A stretch of DNA of 64,000 nucleotides from Vicugna pacos (lineage: Eukaryota; Chordata; Mammalia; Artiodactyla; Camelidae): NCBI RefSeq assembly GCF_048564905.1, contig NC_133015.1:1-64000 (forward strand), read 5' to 3'. Numbering within the stretch: the first letter of the stretch is position 1; each line of letters starts with the position of its first letter. The notes under the pieces were generated by a model that was not told the origin of the DNA, ran no database searches, and saw only the letters and a list, made by a program, of their open reading frames with translations. A program made the translations under genes and the position numbers. This document shows positions 10,208 to 23,773 of this stretch, piece after piece.

Positions 10208-11752
10208 CTGCAAACGCTGAGGCATTCCTTCAGCCTATGCAGCGCGGGAGAGAAGGTTTCGGGCCGACTAGCGCAAAAGGAGGGCCCGCCTGGACAGGAA
10301 GGAGGAAGGACGACAGCGGAAGCCAGCTCGCACCCTTCCTGGAGCTAGCTGGTTGCAGTGAGGGACGCCGAGGAACTGGGGACACGTCGCGTGGGGATGG
10401 GGGGGGGGGGCAATCGTGGCGGCCAGGAGCAGGGTTCACACAGCTGGCACCCAGTTTGCACGATCAAAATGACAAGGAGAGGGGGTGGGGGGAAGGGGCT
10501 GCCTCAGCACCGGGATCCTGACAAGGGCCATAGCGCCGCGACCTCAGCTAATGCGGCTCCCCTGCTAAGCCAGAAAAAGGAAACTGTGAGGCAAGATACT
10601 GCAGATTCCACCGCAGCCACACGGATGACTAGATCTCTAACCTGACAAAATGGAACCCTCGGAAACAGGAATCTCCCCTTTCTTCTACATTTTGACCTTG
10701 GGACAGGGAGCCACACTTCTCTGACGGGAACCGTCTTTACTCCGGCAGAGAGCTCAGTTTTCCAGGAATAAGTATGGAGAAAAAGTGTGCCGTGATGGTT
10801 TAGCAGTTCAAAGCGGAAGCCCGTCTTAGAAACGGGAAAAACCTGCTTCTCAATGAAGTCGAGTTATGGCACGAAGCAGGAGGAAGTTTAAGGAAATCTC
10901 TCTTAATATCCATTCACCAGACAAGACTAGCCAGTCCTAAAAAGGCAGCACTTTAAATCCAGGAAGCTTCTTGCTTCCTTTCTGGGGCGGGGTGGGGGCG
11001 GGGGGACATGAGAAACAATGCCGCATTTTCAAACAAGCCTTGGGGCCCTAGATACGGAGAGTGTTGTTGGGTGTTGAGGCTGAGAGGTGTTGCTGAGGAG
11101 AACGTAAAGCTGCGTATAGACTGGTATGGGTTCCAAGTCTACCGCTGGAAAAAAAGTAGCCAATCATGAGTCCATTTGATTGGGAAAGAAGTAAATAACT
11201 CAAAAATGGGAAAGACATGGGATTAAATAGCGGTAGCGAGCAATTAAATCCAAGATGTTTATACCTATATTTTCATTGTGAATGCAACAAACTGAAAGCA
11301 ACTGTCTAAAAAGCAGTAACTGTAGCCCGCGCACGCGCACACACGCACACAATGGGGAACGGCAGAGAGGTAAAATATGCTAAATGTATCATGATTGAGA
11401 AACAAGATCTAATAGATTATCCCGTTTTTGAGACTGTTATAGCAATACTGGTCCAATTACATATAAAGTTATGAACTTAGAGATGACTTATTAAAGCTTA
11501 GAGGGAATTTTAATTGGAAGACCATATAGCTTCCAAATCATTGAAGAGAAAACTAACCTCACAAAAATTAATCAATGCAGCTAAGATGGAGTAACGGAGA
11601 CCGTATTTACCATCGTAGGATAGACCCCAATGTGGATAAAATCTATGAAGCAATGCTTTTTAAGCCATGTGAAAACGATCATCCACTAGGACCTCGTCCT
11701 GCCGCCTCCATACCCAGGCTGCTAGGCCTCCTACTGCCACTACCAAGGATGT

Positions 11753-11766
11753 CCACCAGGTGGCGA
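11753..11766 (+). promoter_or_regulatory. CTCF core motif B, unit 3
   Basis: Unchanged plus-strand core. Confidence 0.7.
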
Positions 11767-12911
11767 CATTGCCCCCCTCTGCTCCTGCTGCAGAGCCAGT
11801 CCTGAGCAGCCCTGCTCCAGGTTTTGGCAGGCCGCTCCCAGAAGCGCGCTCGTGGGCCTTGCTCCCTTTTAGCCACCAGCAAAGGGATCGAGGATGAGCA
11901 CTGAGCCTCCTTACTCATCGAAGATCTAGGAACCTATCTGATTTCTGAGCAGCCCTTTACCCTCGTCTGCCGTCAGGTACTCTCCACCCGACTTGCAGAG
12001 TCCGCGGCTTGGGCAGCCTGCACGCTGGCCCCGGCCCGTCAGAATCTCTTCCCCCCACCCCCACCCCACCCCACCCCCACCACCCCGGCCAAGAGGCCAC
12101 GCGCGGTCGTGAGCAGGGCTCCAGGCCTCTGGAGCCGCGCCGCTTGGACTGCGTCCTGGCCCTGGGCTCGCGAGCTCCATGCCCTGGGCTGAGTCACTTA
12201 ACATCTCTAAGCTAGTTTCCTCATCAGTACAATGAGGGCATAATCGGTATGGGGGGGGGGGAATCAGAATCTGGGGGGGACTACATTTCTGGTGATTGAA
12301 GATTATTTTCAGTTTGAATTATACAGTGAGGGACACCATACAATTTTTACTACTGCAGACTTCTGAAGGACAGCTTCTAGTATTCTTAAAACTAATGCAT
12401 GCACGTACACACAAACACACGTGCACACACACTGACTCTGCTCCGCCTACATCCCCACGCGCACACACACGGAGTCATGGACCACACACACCCCCACAAC
12501 ATACACACAACCACACAGGTCCTCAGGCGCGTGCACACACACACGCAAAGTCACTGTCACGTGCCACACACGTCCAGGCTCAACTTTAGAATTCCCGGAC
12601 TCAGGGGAGTCCTGCAAAGAAAGCGACAGTGCGGGGAGAGCCGATTCCCAGTCTCTGACCGCCAGCCTGACCCTTTTCTTCCCAATGCTGGGTCCATCCC
12701 ATGCCCCAAGGGGCCTTGGATGTGCACAGGGGGACACTCAGACCTCACATCCGGGCTCTGTCCGTAACCTCCATGCCAACAGCTGCCCGTTGGCCTCTCT
12801 GTGAGTCCTGGGATGCTGAACTCCGGGGAGAGCCGGTGCAGAAACTACAAGTGGGTCAGGGGCTGCTGGGGCAGGGCATTCGGGGTCCTGGGATTCCAGA
12901 GCACGGGGTGG

Positions 12912-12981
12912 AGCCAATGGGCGTGTCCCCTTGGCCCTGCTGACTCCACCCCGTAGAGGGCGTGGCCAGAGGGCGTGTCAG
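12912..12981. promoter_or_regulatory. CCAAT/GC-box cluster, unit 3
   Basis: Identical cluster. The CTCF-like site is at 12950-12963. Confidence 0.45.
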
Positions 12982-13820
12982 GGCCAGAGGGACCCTCTGT
13001 AGTTCAGGACCCAGGACAGCGCGGGGGTGTCGGGGGTGGGGGTTGGGGGGCCGCCCCTTGCCGTGCTCTAAGGGCAGAAGCCCTAAGGAAGGGCCGGAGG
13101 AGGCTGTAAGGTATCCTCACTGCCATCAACTGAAAAAACAAAAGCCCGCCGCAGGCGAGGGTGGGGAGGGTTTTGCTAGAACAAGGCAAGACGCTCGCAG
13201 AGGTCTGGCCGCAGAGGGCTGGGGGGCTTGCCAGGCTGATGAGGAACCGAGAGGCCGTCGGCCTCTAAACTCCACACGAATTCCTCCGGGTGACCCTGAG
13301 ATGCAGGGAGACACGGAAAGCACGGTAAACACAGGCCGGAAGCTCAGCAGCCTGTTGCTTGCTTCACCGTCCGTCTGGCGTCCCCTCTGCTAGCAAGCAG
13401 CCTTTACCGCATCACCCACGGCTGACCCGGCTCAGGATTCCAGCTGATGGTCCACGGGTGGCATCACTTGCTGGTGACACGAAGCAGGCACGTTAGCCAC
13501 CTCCCAAACCCTGAGGCTCCTCCTGGGAGGAGCCTGCGGGCCCCCAGTCCAGCCTCTGCGCCACGATGCTCCTTAGTGCCGCTCCCGGTTCGCTGCCCCG
13601 GCCTCTAGCTCTGGCCGGAACCTCGCTGGATTGGCGATAAATGGCACCCATGCACCACGTGTAAGCTTGGGGTCCAGATGTGACCATGGCTCGTCTCTTC
13701 TTCCCATCGATTGGGGGATTGTTCGGGCTTCATGTCATCGTGTTGGCAGGAAGGCCAGCTCCGCCCCCCTGAGACCTCCCTGAAGACACATAGAAACATA
13801 GGACACAATGCAGCCCATCT

Positions 13821-14467
13821 CTTTGTTTTAAAACACCTTTACAGGGCTACGATTTCTGTTCCGTCAATTAGACACATCTCACGTGTAGTATTTGATCAAT
13901 TTTCATACATGTCTACACCCAGAAAGCCATCGCCACAATCAAGAGAGCTAACATGTCCACCACTCCCCAAGACGGGCAATTTTCCGATTCCCATATTTAC
14001 CCCTTCCCACCGCCGTCCCTCCCTGGTAACCATAAGTTTGTTTCTCTATGTCTGTGGCTCTATTTGTCTTTTGCAGTTAAGATCATTTCTGTCTTTTTTT
14101 CTTAGATTTCACATGGAAGTTGTGTCATGCGGCATTTTTCTCTCTTCTGGCTTACTTCACTCAGAAGGACTGTCTCTGTGTCCAACCATGTTGCCGCAAA
14201 TGGCATGGTTCCATCCTTTTTCACGGCTGTGTAGTATTCCGCGGCATAAAAAGACACCTACGTCTTTATCCAGTCACCAGTCGTTAGATGTTGGGGTTAG
14301 TTCCACGTCCTGGCTAATACAAATAGGGCTGCTGTGAGCATTGAGGTGCATGGGACTTTTTGAGTTAGAGTCTTCTCTTGACATATCCCCAGGCGTGGGA
14401 AGGCTGGATCATCAGGTAAGTCCATTTGTAGGTTTTTAAGGAACCTCCATCCCGTCTTCTCTAGTGA
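13821..14467 (-). mobile_element. L1 3'-end fragment, unit 3
   Basis: Same fragment as in unit 1. Confidence 0.8.
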
Positions 14468-14704
14468 CAATGCAGCCCGTCTTCCTGAAGCAGAGCCATG
14501 CTCACAAAGTAACGGATATTCCTAGAGGTCAGACATGACGTGCATTCAGCTTGGCCTGTTCCAGAAGAAGAGGGCAGTCTGGCAGGGCTGGAGGAGAGTG
14601 ACCAGGGGAGTGTGGGACAGGCAGGATTCACACCACGTGGGGACATGACAGGCTGGGATAAGGAGCCTGGGCTTCCAGTCATGCCTTGGTAAGCCTGGGG
14701 CACT

Positions 14705-15111
14705 GGTTCCAGGACTCCCCACAGATGCCAACATCCATGGATGCTGATGCCTCTTATGCAAAATGACATAGGACTTTATTTTTTACATACAAACGTAGTT
14801 TTCTTCCACGTTGTTGTCGTTTTTACAATGTTGTGTCGAATTCCAGTCTAGAGCACAATTTTCCACTTATGCATAAACATACCCATACAGTCATTGTCAC
14901 ATTCTCTTTCGCTGTGTCCTCCTGTGTACTTTAAATCATCTCTAGGTGACGCGCGGCATGCAAGGCAACGTGAATGCTATGTAAGCGGTTGCCGGTGTGT
15001 GGCAAGTTCAATTGTCGCTTTTCGAAACTTTCCGTTTTTTCCCGAATATTTTCAACCCACAGTTAGTTGAATCGGCTGGATCGGGAGCCCCTAGATACAG
15101 AGAACCCCCAA
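14705..15111 (-). mobile_element. Tigger-like relic, unit 3/4 junction
   Basis: Copy of the same element, with the same nested L1 tail. Confidence 0.6.
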
Positions 15112-15172
15112 GCCCTTCCCACCTCGGAAATTTCCACTGGAAGCGCTGAAGGGGCCCAAAGAGAGGAGAAGA

Positions 15173-15186
15173 GCGCCCTCTAGCGG
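15173..15186 (-). promoter_or_regulatory. CTCF core motif A, unit 4
   Basis: Unchanged minus-strand core, convergent with the site at 11753. Confidence 0.72.
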
Positions 15187-16729
15187 CTGCAAACGCTGAG
15201 GCATTCCTTCAGCCTATGCAGCGCGGGAGAGAAGGTTTCGGGCCGACTAGCGCAAAAGGAGGGCCCGCCTGGACAGGAAGGAGGAAGGACGACAGCGGAA
15301 GCCAGCTCGCACCCTTCCTGGAGCTAGCTGGTTGCAGTGAGGGACGCCGAGGAACTGGGGACACGTCGCGTGGGGATGGGGGGGGGGGCAATCGTGGCGG
15401 CCAGGAGCAGGGTTCACACAGCTGGCACCCAGTTTGCACGATCAAAATGACAAGGAGAGGGGGTGGGGGGAAGGGGCTGCCTCAGCACCGGGATCCTGAC
15501 AAGGGCCATAGCGCCGCGACCTCAGCTAATGCGGCTCCCCTGCTAAGCCAGAAAAAGGAAACTGTGAGGCAAGATACTGCAGATTCCACCGCAGCCACAC
15601 GGATGACTAGATCTCTAACCTGACAAAATGGAACCCTCGGAAACAGGAATCTCCCCTTTCTTCTACATTTTGACCTTGGGACAGGGAGCCACACTTCTCT
15701 GACGGGAACCGTCTTTACTCCGGCAGAGAGCTCAGTTTTCCAGGAATAAGTATGGAGAAAAAGTGTGCCGTGATGGTTTAGCAGTTCAAAGCGGAAGCCC
15801 GTCTTAGAAACGGGAAAAACCTGCTTCTCAATGAAGTCGAGTTATGGCACGAAGCAGGAGGAAGTTTAAGGAAATCTCTCTTAATATCCATTCACCAGAC
15901 AAGACTAGCCAGTCCTAAAAAGGCAGCACTTTAAATCCAGGAAGCTTCTTGCTTCCTTTCTGGGGGGGGTGGGGGCGGGGGGACATGAGAAACAATGCCG
16001 CATTTTCAAACAAGCCTTGGGGCCCTAGATACGGAGAGTGTTGTTGGGTGTTGAGGCTGAGAGGTGTTGCTGAGGAGAACGTAAAGCTGCGTATAGACTG
16101 GTATGGGTTCCAAGTCTACCGCTGGAAAAAAAGTAGCCAATCATGAGTCCATTTGATTGGGAAAGAAGTAAATAACTCAAAAATGGGAAAGACATGGGAT
16201 TAAATAGCGGTAGCGAGCAATTAAATCCAAGATGTTTATACCTATATTTTCATTGTGAATGCAACAAACTGAAAGCAACTGTCTAAAAAGCAGTAACTGT
16301 AGCCCGCGCACGCGCACACACGCACACAATGGGGAACGGCAGAGAGGTAAAATATGCTAAATGTATCATGATTGAGAAACAAGATCTAATAGATTATCCC
16401 GTTTTTGAGACTGTTATAGCAATACTGGTCCAATTACATATAAAGTTATGAACTTAGAGATGACTTATTAAAGCTTAGAGGGAATTTTAATTGGAAGACC
16501 ATATAGCTTCCAAATCATTGAAGAGAAAACTAACCTCACAAAAATTAATCAATGCAGCTAAGATGGAGTAACGGAGACCGTATTTACCATCGTAGGATAG
16601 ACCCCAATGTGGATAAAATCTATGAAGCAATGCTTTTTAAGCCATGTGAAAACGATCATCCACTAGGACCTCGTCCTGCCGCCTCCATACCCAGGCTGCT
16701 AGGCCTCCTACTGCCACTACCAAGGATGT

Positions 16730-16743
16730 CCACCAGGTGGCGA
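16730..16743 (+). promoter_or_regulatory. CTCF core motif B, unit 4
   Basis: Unchanged plus-strand core. Confidence 0.7.
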
Positions 16744-17887
16744 CATTGCCCCCCTCTGCTCCTGCTGCAGAGCCAGTCCTGAGCAGCCCTGCTCCAGGTT
16801 TTGGCAGGCCGCTCCCAGAAGCGCGCTCGTGGGCCTTGCTCCCTTTTAGCCACCAGCAAAGGGATCGAGGATGAGCACTGAGCCTCCTTACTCATCGAAG
16901 ATCTAGGAACCTATCTGATTTCTGAGCAGCCCTTTACCCTCGTCTGCCGTCAGGTACTCTCCACCCGACTTGCAGAGTCCGCGGCTTGGGCAGCCTGCAC
17001 GCTGGCCCCGGCCCGTCAGAATCTCTTCCCCCCACCCCCACCCCACCCCACCCCCACCACCCCGGCCAAGAGGCCACGCGCGGTCGTGAGCAGGGCTCCA
17101 GGCCTCTGGAGCCGCGCCGCTTGGACTGCGTCCTGGCCCTGGGCTCGCGAGCTCCATGCCCTGGGCTGAGTCACTTAACATCTCTAAGCTAGTTTCCTCA
17201 TCAGTACAATGAGGGCATAATCGGTATGGGGGGGGGGAATCAGAATCTGGGGGGGACTACATTTCTGGTGATTGAAGATTATTTTCAGTTTGAATTATAC
17301 AGTGAGGGACACCATACAATTTTTACTACTGCAGACTTCTGAAGGACAGCTTCTAGTATTCTTAAAACTAATGCATGCACGTACACACAAACACACGTGC
17401 ACACACACTGACTCTGCTCCGCCTACATCCCCACGCGCACACACACGGAGTCATGGACCACACACACCCCCACAACATACACACAACCACACAGGTCCTC
17501 AGGCGCGTGCACACACACACGCAAAGTCACTGTCACGTGCCACACACGTCCAGGCTCAACTTTAGAATTCCCGGACTCAGGGGAGTCCTGCAAAGAAAGC
17601 GACAGTGCGGGGAGAGCCGATTCCCAGTCTCTGACCGCCAGCCTGACCCTTTTCTTCCCAATGCTGGGTCCATCCCATGCCCCAAGGGGCCTTGGATGTG
17701 CACAGGGGGACACTCAGACCTCACATCCGGGCTCTGTCCGTAACCTCCATGCCAACAGCTGCCCGTTGGCCTCTCTGTGAGTCCTGGGATGCTGAACTCC
17801 GGGGAGAGCCGGTGCAGAAACTACAAGTGGGTCAGGGGCTGCTGGGGCAGGGCATTCGGGGTCCTGGGATTCCAGAGCACGGGGTGG

Positions 17888-17957
17888 AGCCAATGGGCGT
17901 GTCCCCTTGGCCCTGCTGACTCCACCCCGTAGAGGGCGTGGCCAGAGGGCGTGTCAG
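17888..17957. promoter_or_regulatory. CCAAT/GC-box cluster, unit 4
   Basis: Identical cluster. The CTCF-like site is at 17926-17939. Confidence 0.45.
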
Positions 17958-18796
17958 GGCCAGAGGGACCCTCTGTAGTTCAGGACCCAGGACAGCGCGG
18001 GGGTGTCGGGGGTGGGGGTTGGGGGGCCGCCCCTTGCCGTGCTCTAAGGGCAGAAGCCCTAAGGAAGGGCCGGAGGAGGCTGTAAGGTATCCTCACTGCC
18101 ATCAACTGAAAAAACAAAAGCCCGCCGCAGGCGAGGGTGGGGAGGGTTTTGCTAGAACAAGGCAAGACGCTCGCAGAGGTCTGGCCGCAGAGGGCTGGGG
18201 GGCTTGCCAGGCTGATGAGGAACCGAGAGGCCGTCGGCCTCTAAACTCCACACGAATTCCTCCGGGTGACCCTGAGATGCAGGGAGACACGGAAAGCACG
18301 GTAAACACAGGCCGGAAGCTCAGCAGCCTGTTGCTTGCTTCACCGTCCGTCTGGCGTCCCCTCTGCTAGCAAGCAGCCTTTACCGCATCACCCACGGCTG
18401 ACCCGGCTCAGGATTCCAGCTGATGGTCCACGGGTGGCATCACTTGCTGGTGACACGAAGCAGGCACGTTAGCCACCTCCCAAACCCTGAGGCTCCTCCT
18501 GGGAGGAGCCTGCGGGCCCCCAGTCCAGCCTCTGCGCCACGATGCTCCTTAGTGCCGCTCCCGGTTCGCTGCCCCGGCCTCTAGCTCTGGCCGGAACCTC
18601 GCTGGATTGGCGATAAATGGCACCCATGCACCACGTGTAAGCTTGGGGTCCAGATGTGACCATGGCTCGTCTCTTCTTCCCATCGATTGGGGGATTGTTC
18701 GGGCTTCATGTCATCGTGTTGGCAGGAAGGCCAGCTCCGCCCCCCTGAGACCTCCCTGAAGACACATAGAAACATAGGACACAATGCAGCCCATCT

Positions 18797-19443
18797 CTTT
18801 GTTTTAAAACACCTTTACAGGGCTACGATTTCTGTTCCGTCAATTAGACACATCTCACGTGTAGTATTTGATCAATTTTCATACATGTCTACACCCAGAA
18901 AGCCATCGCCACAATCAAGAGAGCTAACATGTCCACCACTCCCCAAGACGGGCAATTTTCCGATTCCCATATTTACCCCTTCCCACCGCCGTCCCTCCCT
19001 GGTAACCATAAGTTTGTTTCTCTATGTCTGTGGCTCTATTTGTCTTTTGCAGTTAAGATCATTTCTGTCTTTTTTTCTTAGATTTCACATGGAAGTTGTG
19101 TCATGCGGCATTTTTCTCTCTTCTGGCTTACTTCACTCAGAAGGACTGTCTCTGTGTCCAACCATGTTGCCGCAAATGGCATGGTTCCATCCTTTTTCAC
19201 GGCTGTGTAGTATTCCGCGGCATAAAAAGACACCTACGTCTTTATCCAGTCACCAGTCGTTAGATGTTGGGGTTAGTTCCACGTCCTGGCTAATACAAAT
19301 AGGGCTGCTGTGAGCATTGAGGTGCATGGGACTTTTTGAGTTAGAGTCTTCTCTTGACATATCCCCAGGCGTGGGAAGGCTGGATCATCAGGTAAGTCCA
19401 TTTGTAGGTTTTTAAGGAACCTCCATCCCGTCTTCTCTAGTGA
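18797..19443 (-). mobile_element. L1 3'-end fragment, unit 4
   Basis: Same fragment as in unit 1. Confidence 0.8.
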
Positions 19444-19680
19444 CAATGCAGCCCGTCTTCCTGAAGCAGAGCCATGCTCACAAAGTAACGGATATTCCTA
19501 GAGGTCAGACATGACGTGCATTCAGCTTGGCCTGTTCCAGAAGAAGAGGGCAGTCTGGCAGGGCTGGAGGAGAGTGACCAGGGGAGTGTGGGACAGGCAG
19601 GATTCACACCACGTGGGGACATGACAGGCTGGGATAAGGAGCCTGGGCTTCCAGTCATGCCTTGGTAAGCCTGGGGCACT

Positions 19681-20087
19681 GGTTCCAGGACTCCCCACAG
19701 ATGCCAACATCCATGGATGCTGATGCCTCTTATGCAAAATGACATAGGACTTTATTTTTTACATACAAACGTAGTTTTCTTCCACGTTGTTGTCGTTTTT
19801 ACAATGTTGTGTCGAATTCCAGTCTAGAGCACAATTTTCCACTTATGCATAAACATACCCATACAGTCATTGTCACATTCTCTTTCGCTGTGTCCTCCTG
19901 TGTACTTTAAATCATCTCTAGGTGACGCGCGGCATGCAAGGCAACGTGAATGCTATGTAAGCGGTTGCCGGTGTGTGGCAAGTTCAATTGTCGCTTTTCG
20001 AAACTTTCCGTTTTTTCCCGAATATTTTCAACCCACAGTTAGTTGAATCGGCTGGATCGGGAGCCCCTAGATACAGAGAACCCCCAA
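19681..20087 (-). mobile_element. Tigger-like relic, unit 4/5 junction
   Basis: This is the last copy. Unit 5 is cut before it would reach another. Confidence 0.6.
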
Positions 20088-20148
20088 GCCCTTCCCACCT
20101 CGGAAATTTCCACTGGAAGCGCTGAAGGGGCCCAAAGAGAGGAGAAGA

Positions 20149-20162
20149 GCGCCCTCTAGCGG
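20149..20162 (-). promoter_or_regulatory. CTCF core motif A, unit 5
   Basis: Intact even in the more divergent edge unit. It is convergent with the site at 16730. Confidence 0.72.
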
Positions 20163-21705
20163 CTGCAAACGCTGAGGCATTCCTTCAGCCTATGCAGCGC
20201 GGGAGAGAAGGTTTCGGGCCGACTAGCGCAAAAGGAGGGCCCGCCTGGACAGGAAGGAGGAAGGACGACAGCGGAAGCCAGCTCGCACCCTTCCTGGAGC
20301 TAGCTGGTTGCAGTGAGGGACGCCGAGGAACTGGGGACACGTCGCGTGGGGATGGGGGGGGGGCAATCGTGGCGGCCAGGAGCAGGGTTCACACAGCTGG
20401 CACCCAGTTTGCACGATCAAAATGACAAGGAGAGGGGGTGGGGGGAAGGGGCTGCCTCAGCACCGGGATCCTGACAAGGGCCATAGCGCCGCGACCTCAG
20501 CTAATGCGGCTCCCCTGCTAAGCCAGAAAAAGGAAACTGTGAGGCAAGATACTGCAGATTCCACCGCAGCCACACGGATGACTAGATCTCTAACCTGACA
20601 AAATGGAACCCTCGGAAACAGGAATCTTCCCTTTCTTCTACATTTTGACCTTGGGACAGGGAGCCACACTTCTCTGACGGGAACCGTCTTTACTCCGGCA
20701 GAGAGCTCAGTTTTCCAGGAATAAGTATGGAGAAAAAGTGTGCCGTGATGGTTTAGCAGTTCAAAGCGGAAGCCCGTCTTAGAAACGGGAAAAACCTGCT
20801 TCTCAATGAAGTCGAGGTATGGCACGAAGCAGGAGGAAGTTTAAGGAAATCTCTCTTAATATCCATTCACCAGACAAGACTAGCCAGTCCTAAAAAGGCA
20901 GCACTTTAAATCAAGGAAGTCTCTTGCTTCCTTTTTGGGGCGGGGTGGGGGCGGGGGGACATGAGAAACAATGCCGCATTTTCAAACAAGCCTTGGGGCC
21001 CTAGATACGGAGAGTGTTGTTGGGTGTTGAGGCTGAGAGGTGTTGCTGAGGAGAACGTAAAGCTGCGTATAGACTGGTATGGGTTCCAAGTCTACCGCTG
21101 GAAAAAAAGTAGCCAATCATGAGTCCATTTGATTGGGAAAGAAGTAAATAACTCAAAAATGGGAAAGACATGGGATTAAATAGCGGTAGCGAGCAATTAA
21201 ATCCAAGATGTTTATACCTATATTTTCATTGCGAATGCAACAAACTGAAAGCAACTGTCTAAAAAGCAGTAACTGTAGCCCGCGCACGCGCACACACGCA
21301 CACAATGGGGAACGGCAGAGAGGTAAAATATGCTAAATGTATCATGATTGAGAAACAAGATCTAATAGATTATCCCGTTTTTGAGACTGTTATAGCAATA
21401 CTGGTCCAATTACATATAAAGTTATGAACTTAGAGATGACTTATTAAAACTTAGAGGGAATTTTAATTGGAAGACCATATAGCTTCCAAATCATTGAAGA
21501 GAAAACTAACCTCACAAAAATTAATCAATGCAGCTAAGATGGAGTAACGGAGACCGTATTTACCATCGTAGGATAGACCCCAATGTGGATAAAATCTATG
21601 AAGCAATGCTTTTTAAGCCATGTGAAAACGATCATCCACTAGGACCTCGTCCTGCCGCCTCCATACCCAGGCTGCTAGGCCTCCTACTGCCACTACCAAG
21701 GATGT

Positions 21706-21719
21706 CCACCAGGTGGCGA
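21706..21719 (+). promoter_or_regulatory. CTCF core motif B, unit 5
   Basis: Intact in the edge unit. It is the last strong plus-facing site and has no array partner to its right; the next minus-facing candidate is the weaker site at 46183. Confidence 0.7.
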
Positions 21720-22864
21720 CATTGCCCCCCTCTGCTCCTGCTGCAGAGCCAGTCCTGAGCAGCCCTGCTCCAGGTTTTGGCAGGCCGCTCCCAGAAGCGC
21801 GCTCGTGGGCCTTGCTCCCTTTTAGCCACCAGCAAAGGGATCGAGGATGAGCACTGAGCCTCCTTACTCATCGAAGATCTAGGAACCTATCTGATTTCTG
21901 AGCAGCCCTTTACCCTCGTCTGCCGTCAGGTACTCTCCACCCGACTTGCAGAGTCCGCGGCTTGGGCAGCCTGCACGCTGGCCCCGGCCCGTCAGAATCT
22001 CTTCCCCCCACCCCCACCCCACCCCACCCCCACCACCCCGGCCAAGAGGCCACGCGCGGTCGTGAGCAGGGCTCCAGGCCTCTGGAGCCGCGCCGCTTGG
22101 ACTGCGTCCTGGCCCTGGGCTCGCGAGCTCCATGCCCTGGGCTGAGTCACTTAACATCTCTAAGCTAGTTTCCTCATCAGTACAATGAGGGCATAATCGG
22201 TATGGGGGGGGGGGAATCAGAATCTGGGGGGGACTACATTTCTGGTGATTGAAGATTATTTTCAGTTTGAATTATACAGTGAGGGACACCATACAATTTT
22301 TACTACTGCAGACTTCTGAAGGACAGCTTCTAGTATTCTTAAAACTAATGCATGCACGTACACACAAACACACGTGCACACACACTGACTCTGCTCCGCC
22401 TACATCCCCACGCGCACACACACGGAGTCATGGACCACACACACCCCCACAACATACACACAACCACACAGGTCCTCAGGCGCGTGCACACACACACGCA
22501 AAGTCACTGTCACGTGCCACACACGTCCAGGCTCAACTTTAGAATTCCCGGACTCAGGGGAGTCCTGCAAAGAAAGCGACAGTGCGGGGAGAGCCGATTC
22601 CCAGTCTCTGACCGCCAGCCTGACCCTTTTCTTCCCAATGCTGGGTCCATCCCATGCCCCAAGGGGCCTTGGATGTGCACAGGGGGACACTCAGACCTCA
22701 CATCCGGGCTCTGTCCGTAACCTCCATGCCAACAGCTGCCCGTTGGCCTCTCTGTGAGTCCTGGGATGCTGAACTCCGGGGAGAGCCGGTGCAGAAACTA
22801 CAAGTGGGTCAGGGGCTGCTGGGGCAGGGCATTCGGGGTCCTGGGATTCCAGAGCACGGGGTGG

Positions 22865-22934
22865 AGCCAATGGGCGTGTCCCCTTGGCCCTGCTGACTCC
22901 ACCCCGTAGAGGGCGTGGCCAGAGGGCGTGTCAG
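22865..22934. promoter_or_regulatory. CCAAT/GC-box cluster, unit 5
   Basis: Identical cluster, kept in the edge unit. The CTCF-like site is at 22903-22916. Confidence 0.45.
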
Positions 22935-23773
22935 GGCCAGAGGGACCCTCTGTAGTTCAGGACCCAGGACAGCGCGGGGGTGTCGGGGGTGGGGGTTGGG
23001 GGGCCGCCCCTTGCCGTGCTCTAAGGGCAGAAGCCCTAAGGAAGGGCCGGAGGAGGCTGTAAGGTATCCTCACTGCCATCAACTAAAAAAACAAAAGCCC
23101 GCCGCAGGCGAGGGTGGGGAGGGTTTTGCTAGAACAAGGGAAAGACGCTCGCAGAGGTCTGGCCGCAGAGGGCTGGGGGGCTTGCCAGGCTGATGAGGAA
23201 CCGAGAGGCCGTCGGCCTCTAAACTCCACACGAATTCCTCCGGGTGACCCTGAGATGCAGGGAGACACGGAAAGCACGGTAAACACAGGCCGGAAGCTCA
23301 GCAGCCTGTTGCTTGCTTCACCGTCCGTCTGGCGTCCCCTCTGCTAGCAGGCAGCCTTTACCGCATCACCCACGGCTGACCCGGCTCAGGATTCCAGCTG
23401 ATTGTCCACGGGTGGCATCACTTGCTGGTGACACGAAGCAGGCACGTTAGCCACCTCCCAAACCCTGAGGCTCCTCCTGGGAGGAGCCTGCGGGCCCCCA
23501 GTCCAGCCTCTGCGCCACGATGCTCCTTAGTGCCGCTCCCGGTTCGCTGCCCCGGCCTCTAGCTCTGGCCGGAACCTCGCTGGATTGGCGATAAATGGCA
23601 CCCATGCACCACGTGTAAGCTTGGGGTCCAGATGTGACCATGGCTCGTCTCTTCTTCCCATCGATTGGGGGATTGTTCGGGCTTCATGTCATCGTGTTGG
23701 CAGGAAGGCCAGCACCGCCCCCCTGAGACCTCCCTGAAGACACATAGAAACATAGGACACAATGCAGCCCATC

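Larger units (their letters stand above)
9962..14940. repeat. Macrosatellite unit 3 (4979 bp)
   Basis: It has the longest first poly-G run (G12 near 10399). It carries 'ctggggggga', 'gtgattgaag' and 'gatggtcc' at the sites that separate units 1-2 from units 3-5. The extra G shifts the first-frame ORF here, which shows that the repeated ORFs are not held in frame. Confidence 0.97.
14941..19916. repeat. Macrosatellite unit 4 (4976 bp)
   Basis: It pairs with unit 3 at the diagnostic sites. Its own change is a disrupted G/C pattern at the first G4 motif ('tgggggggg' at ~15961 where the others read 'tggggcgggg'). Its second poly-G run is the shortest (G10 near 17228). Confidence 0.97.

Noticed and set aside
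1-19916. Tandem copies as an assembly artefact
   Set aside because: Units differ by linked substitutions and different poly-G lengths, which simple duplication of one contig would not produce. The copy number itself may still be wrong.
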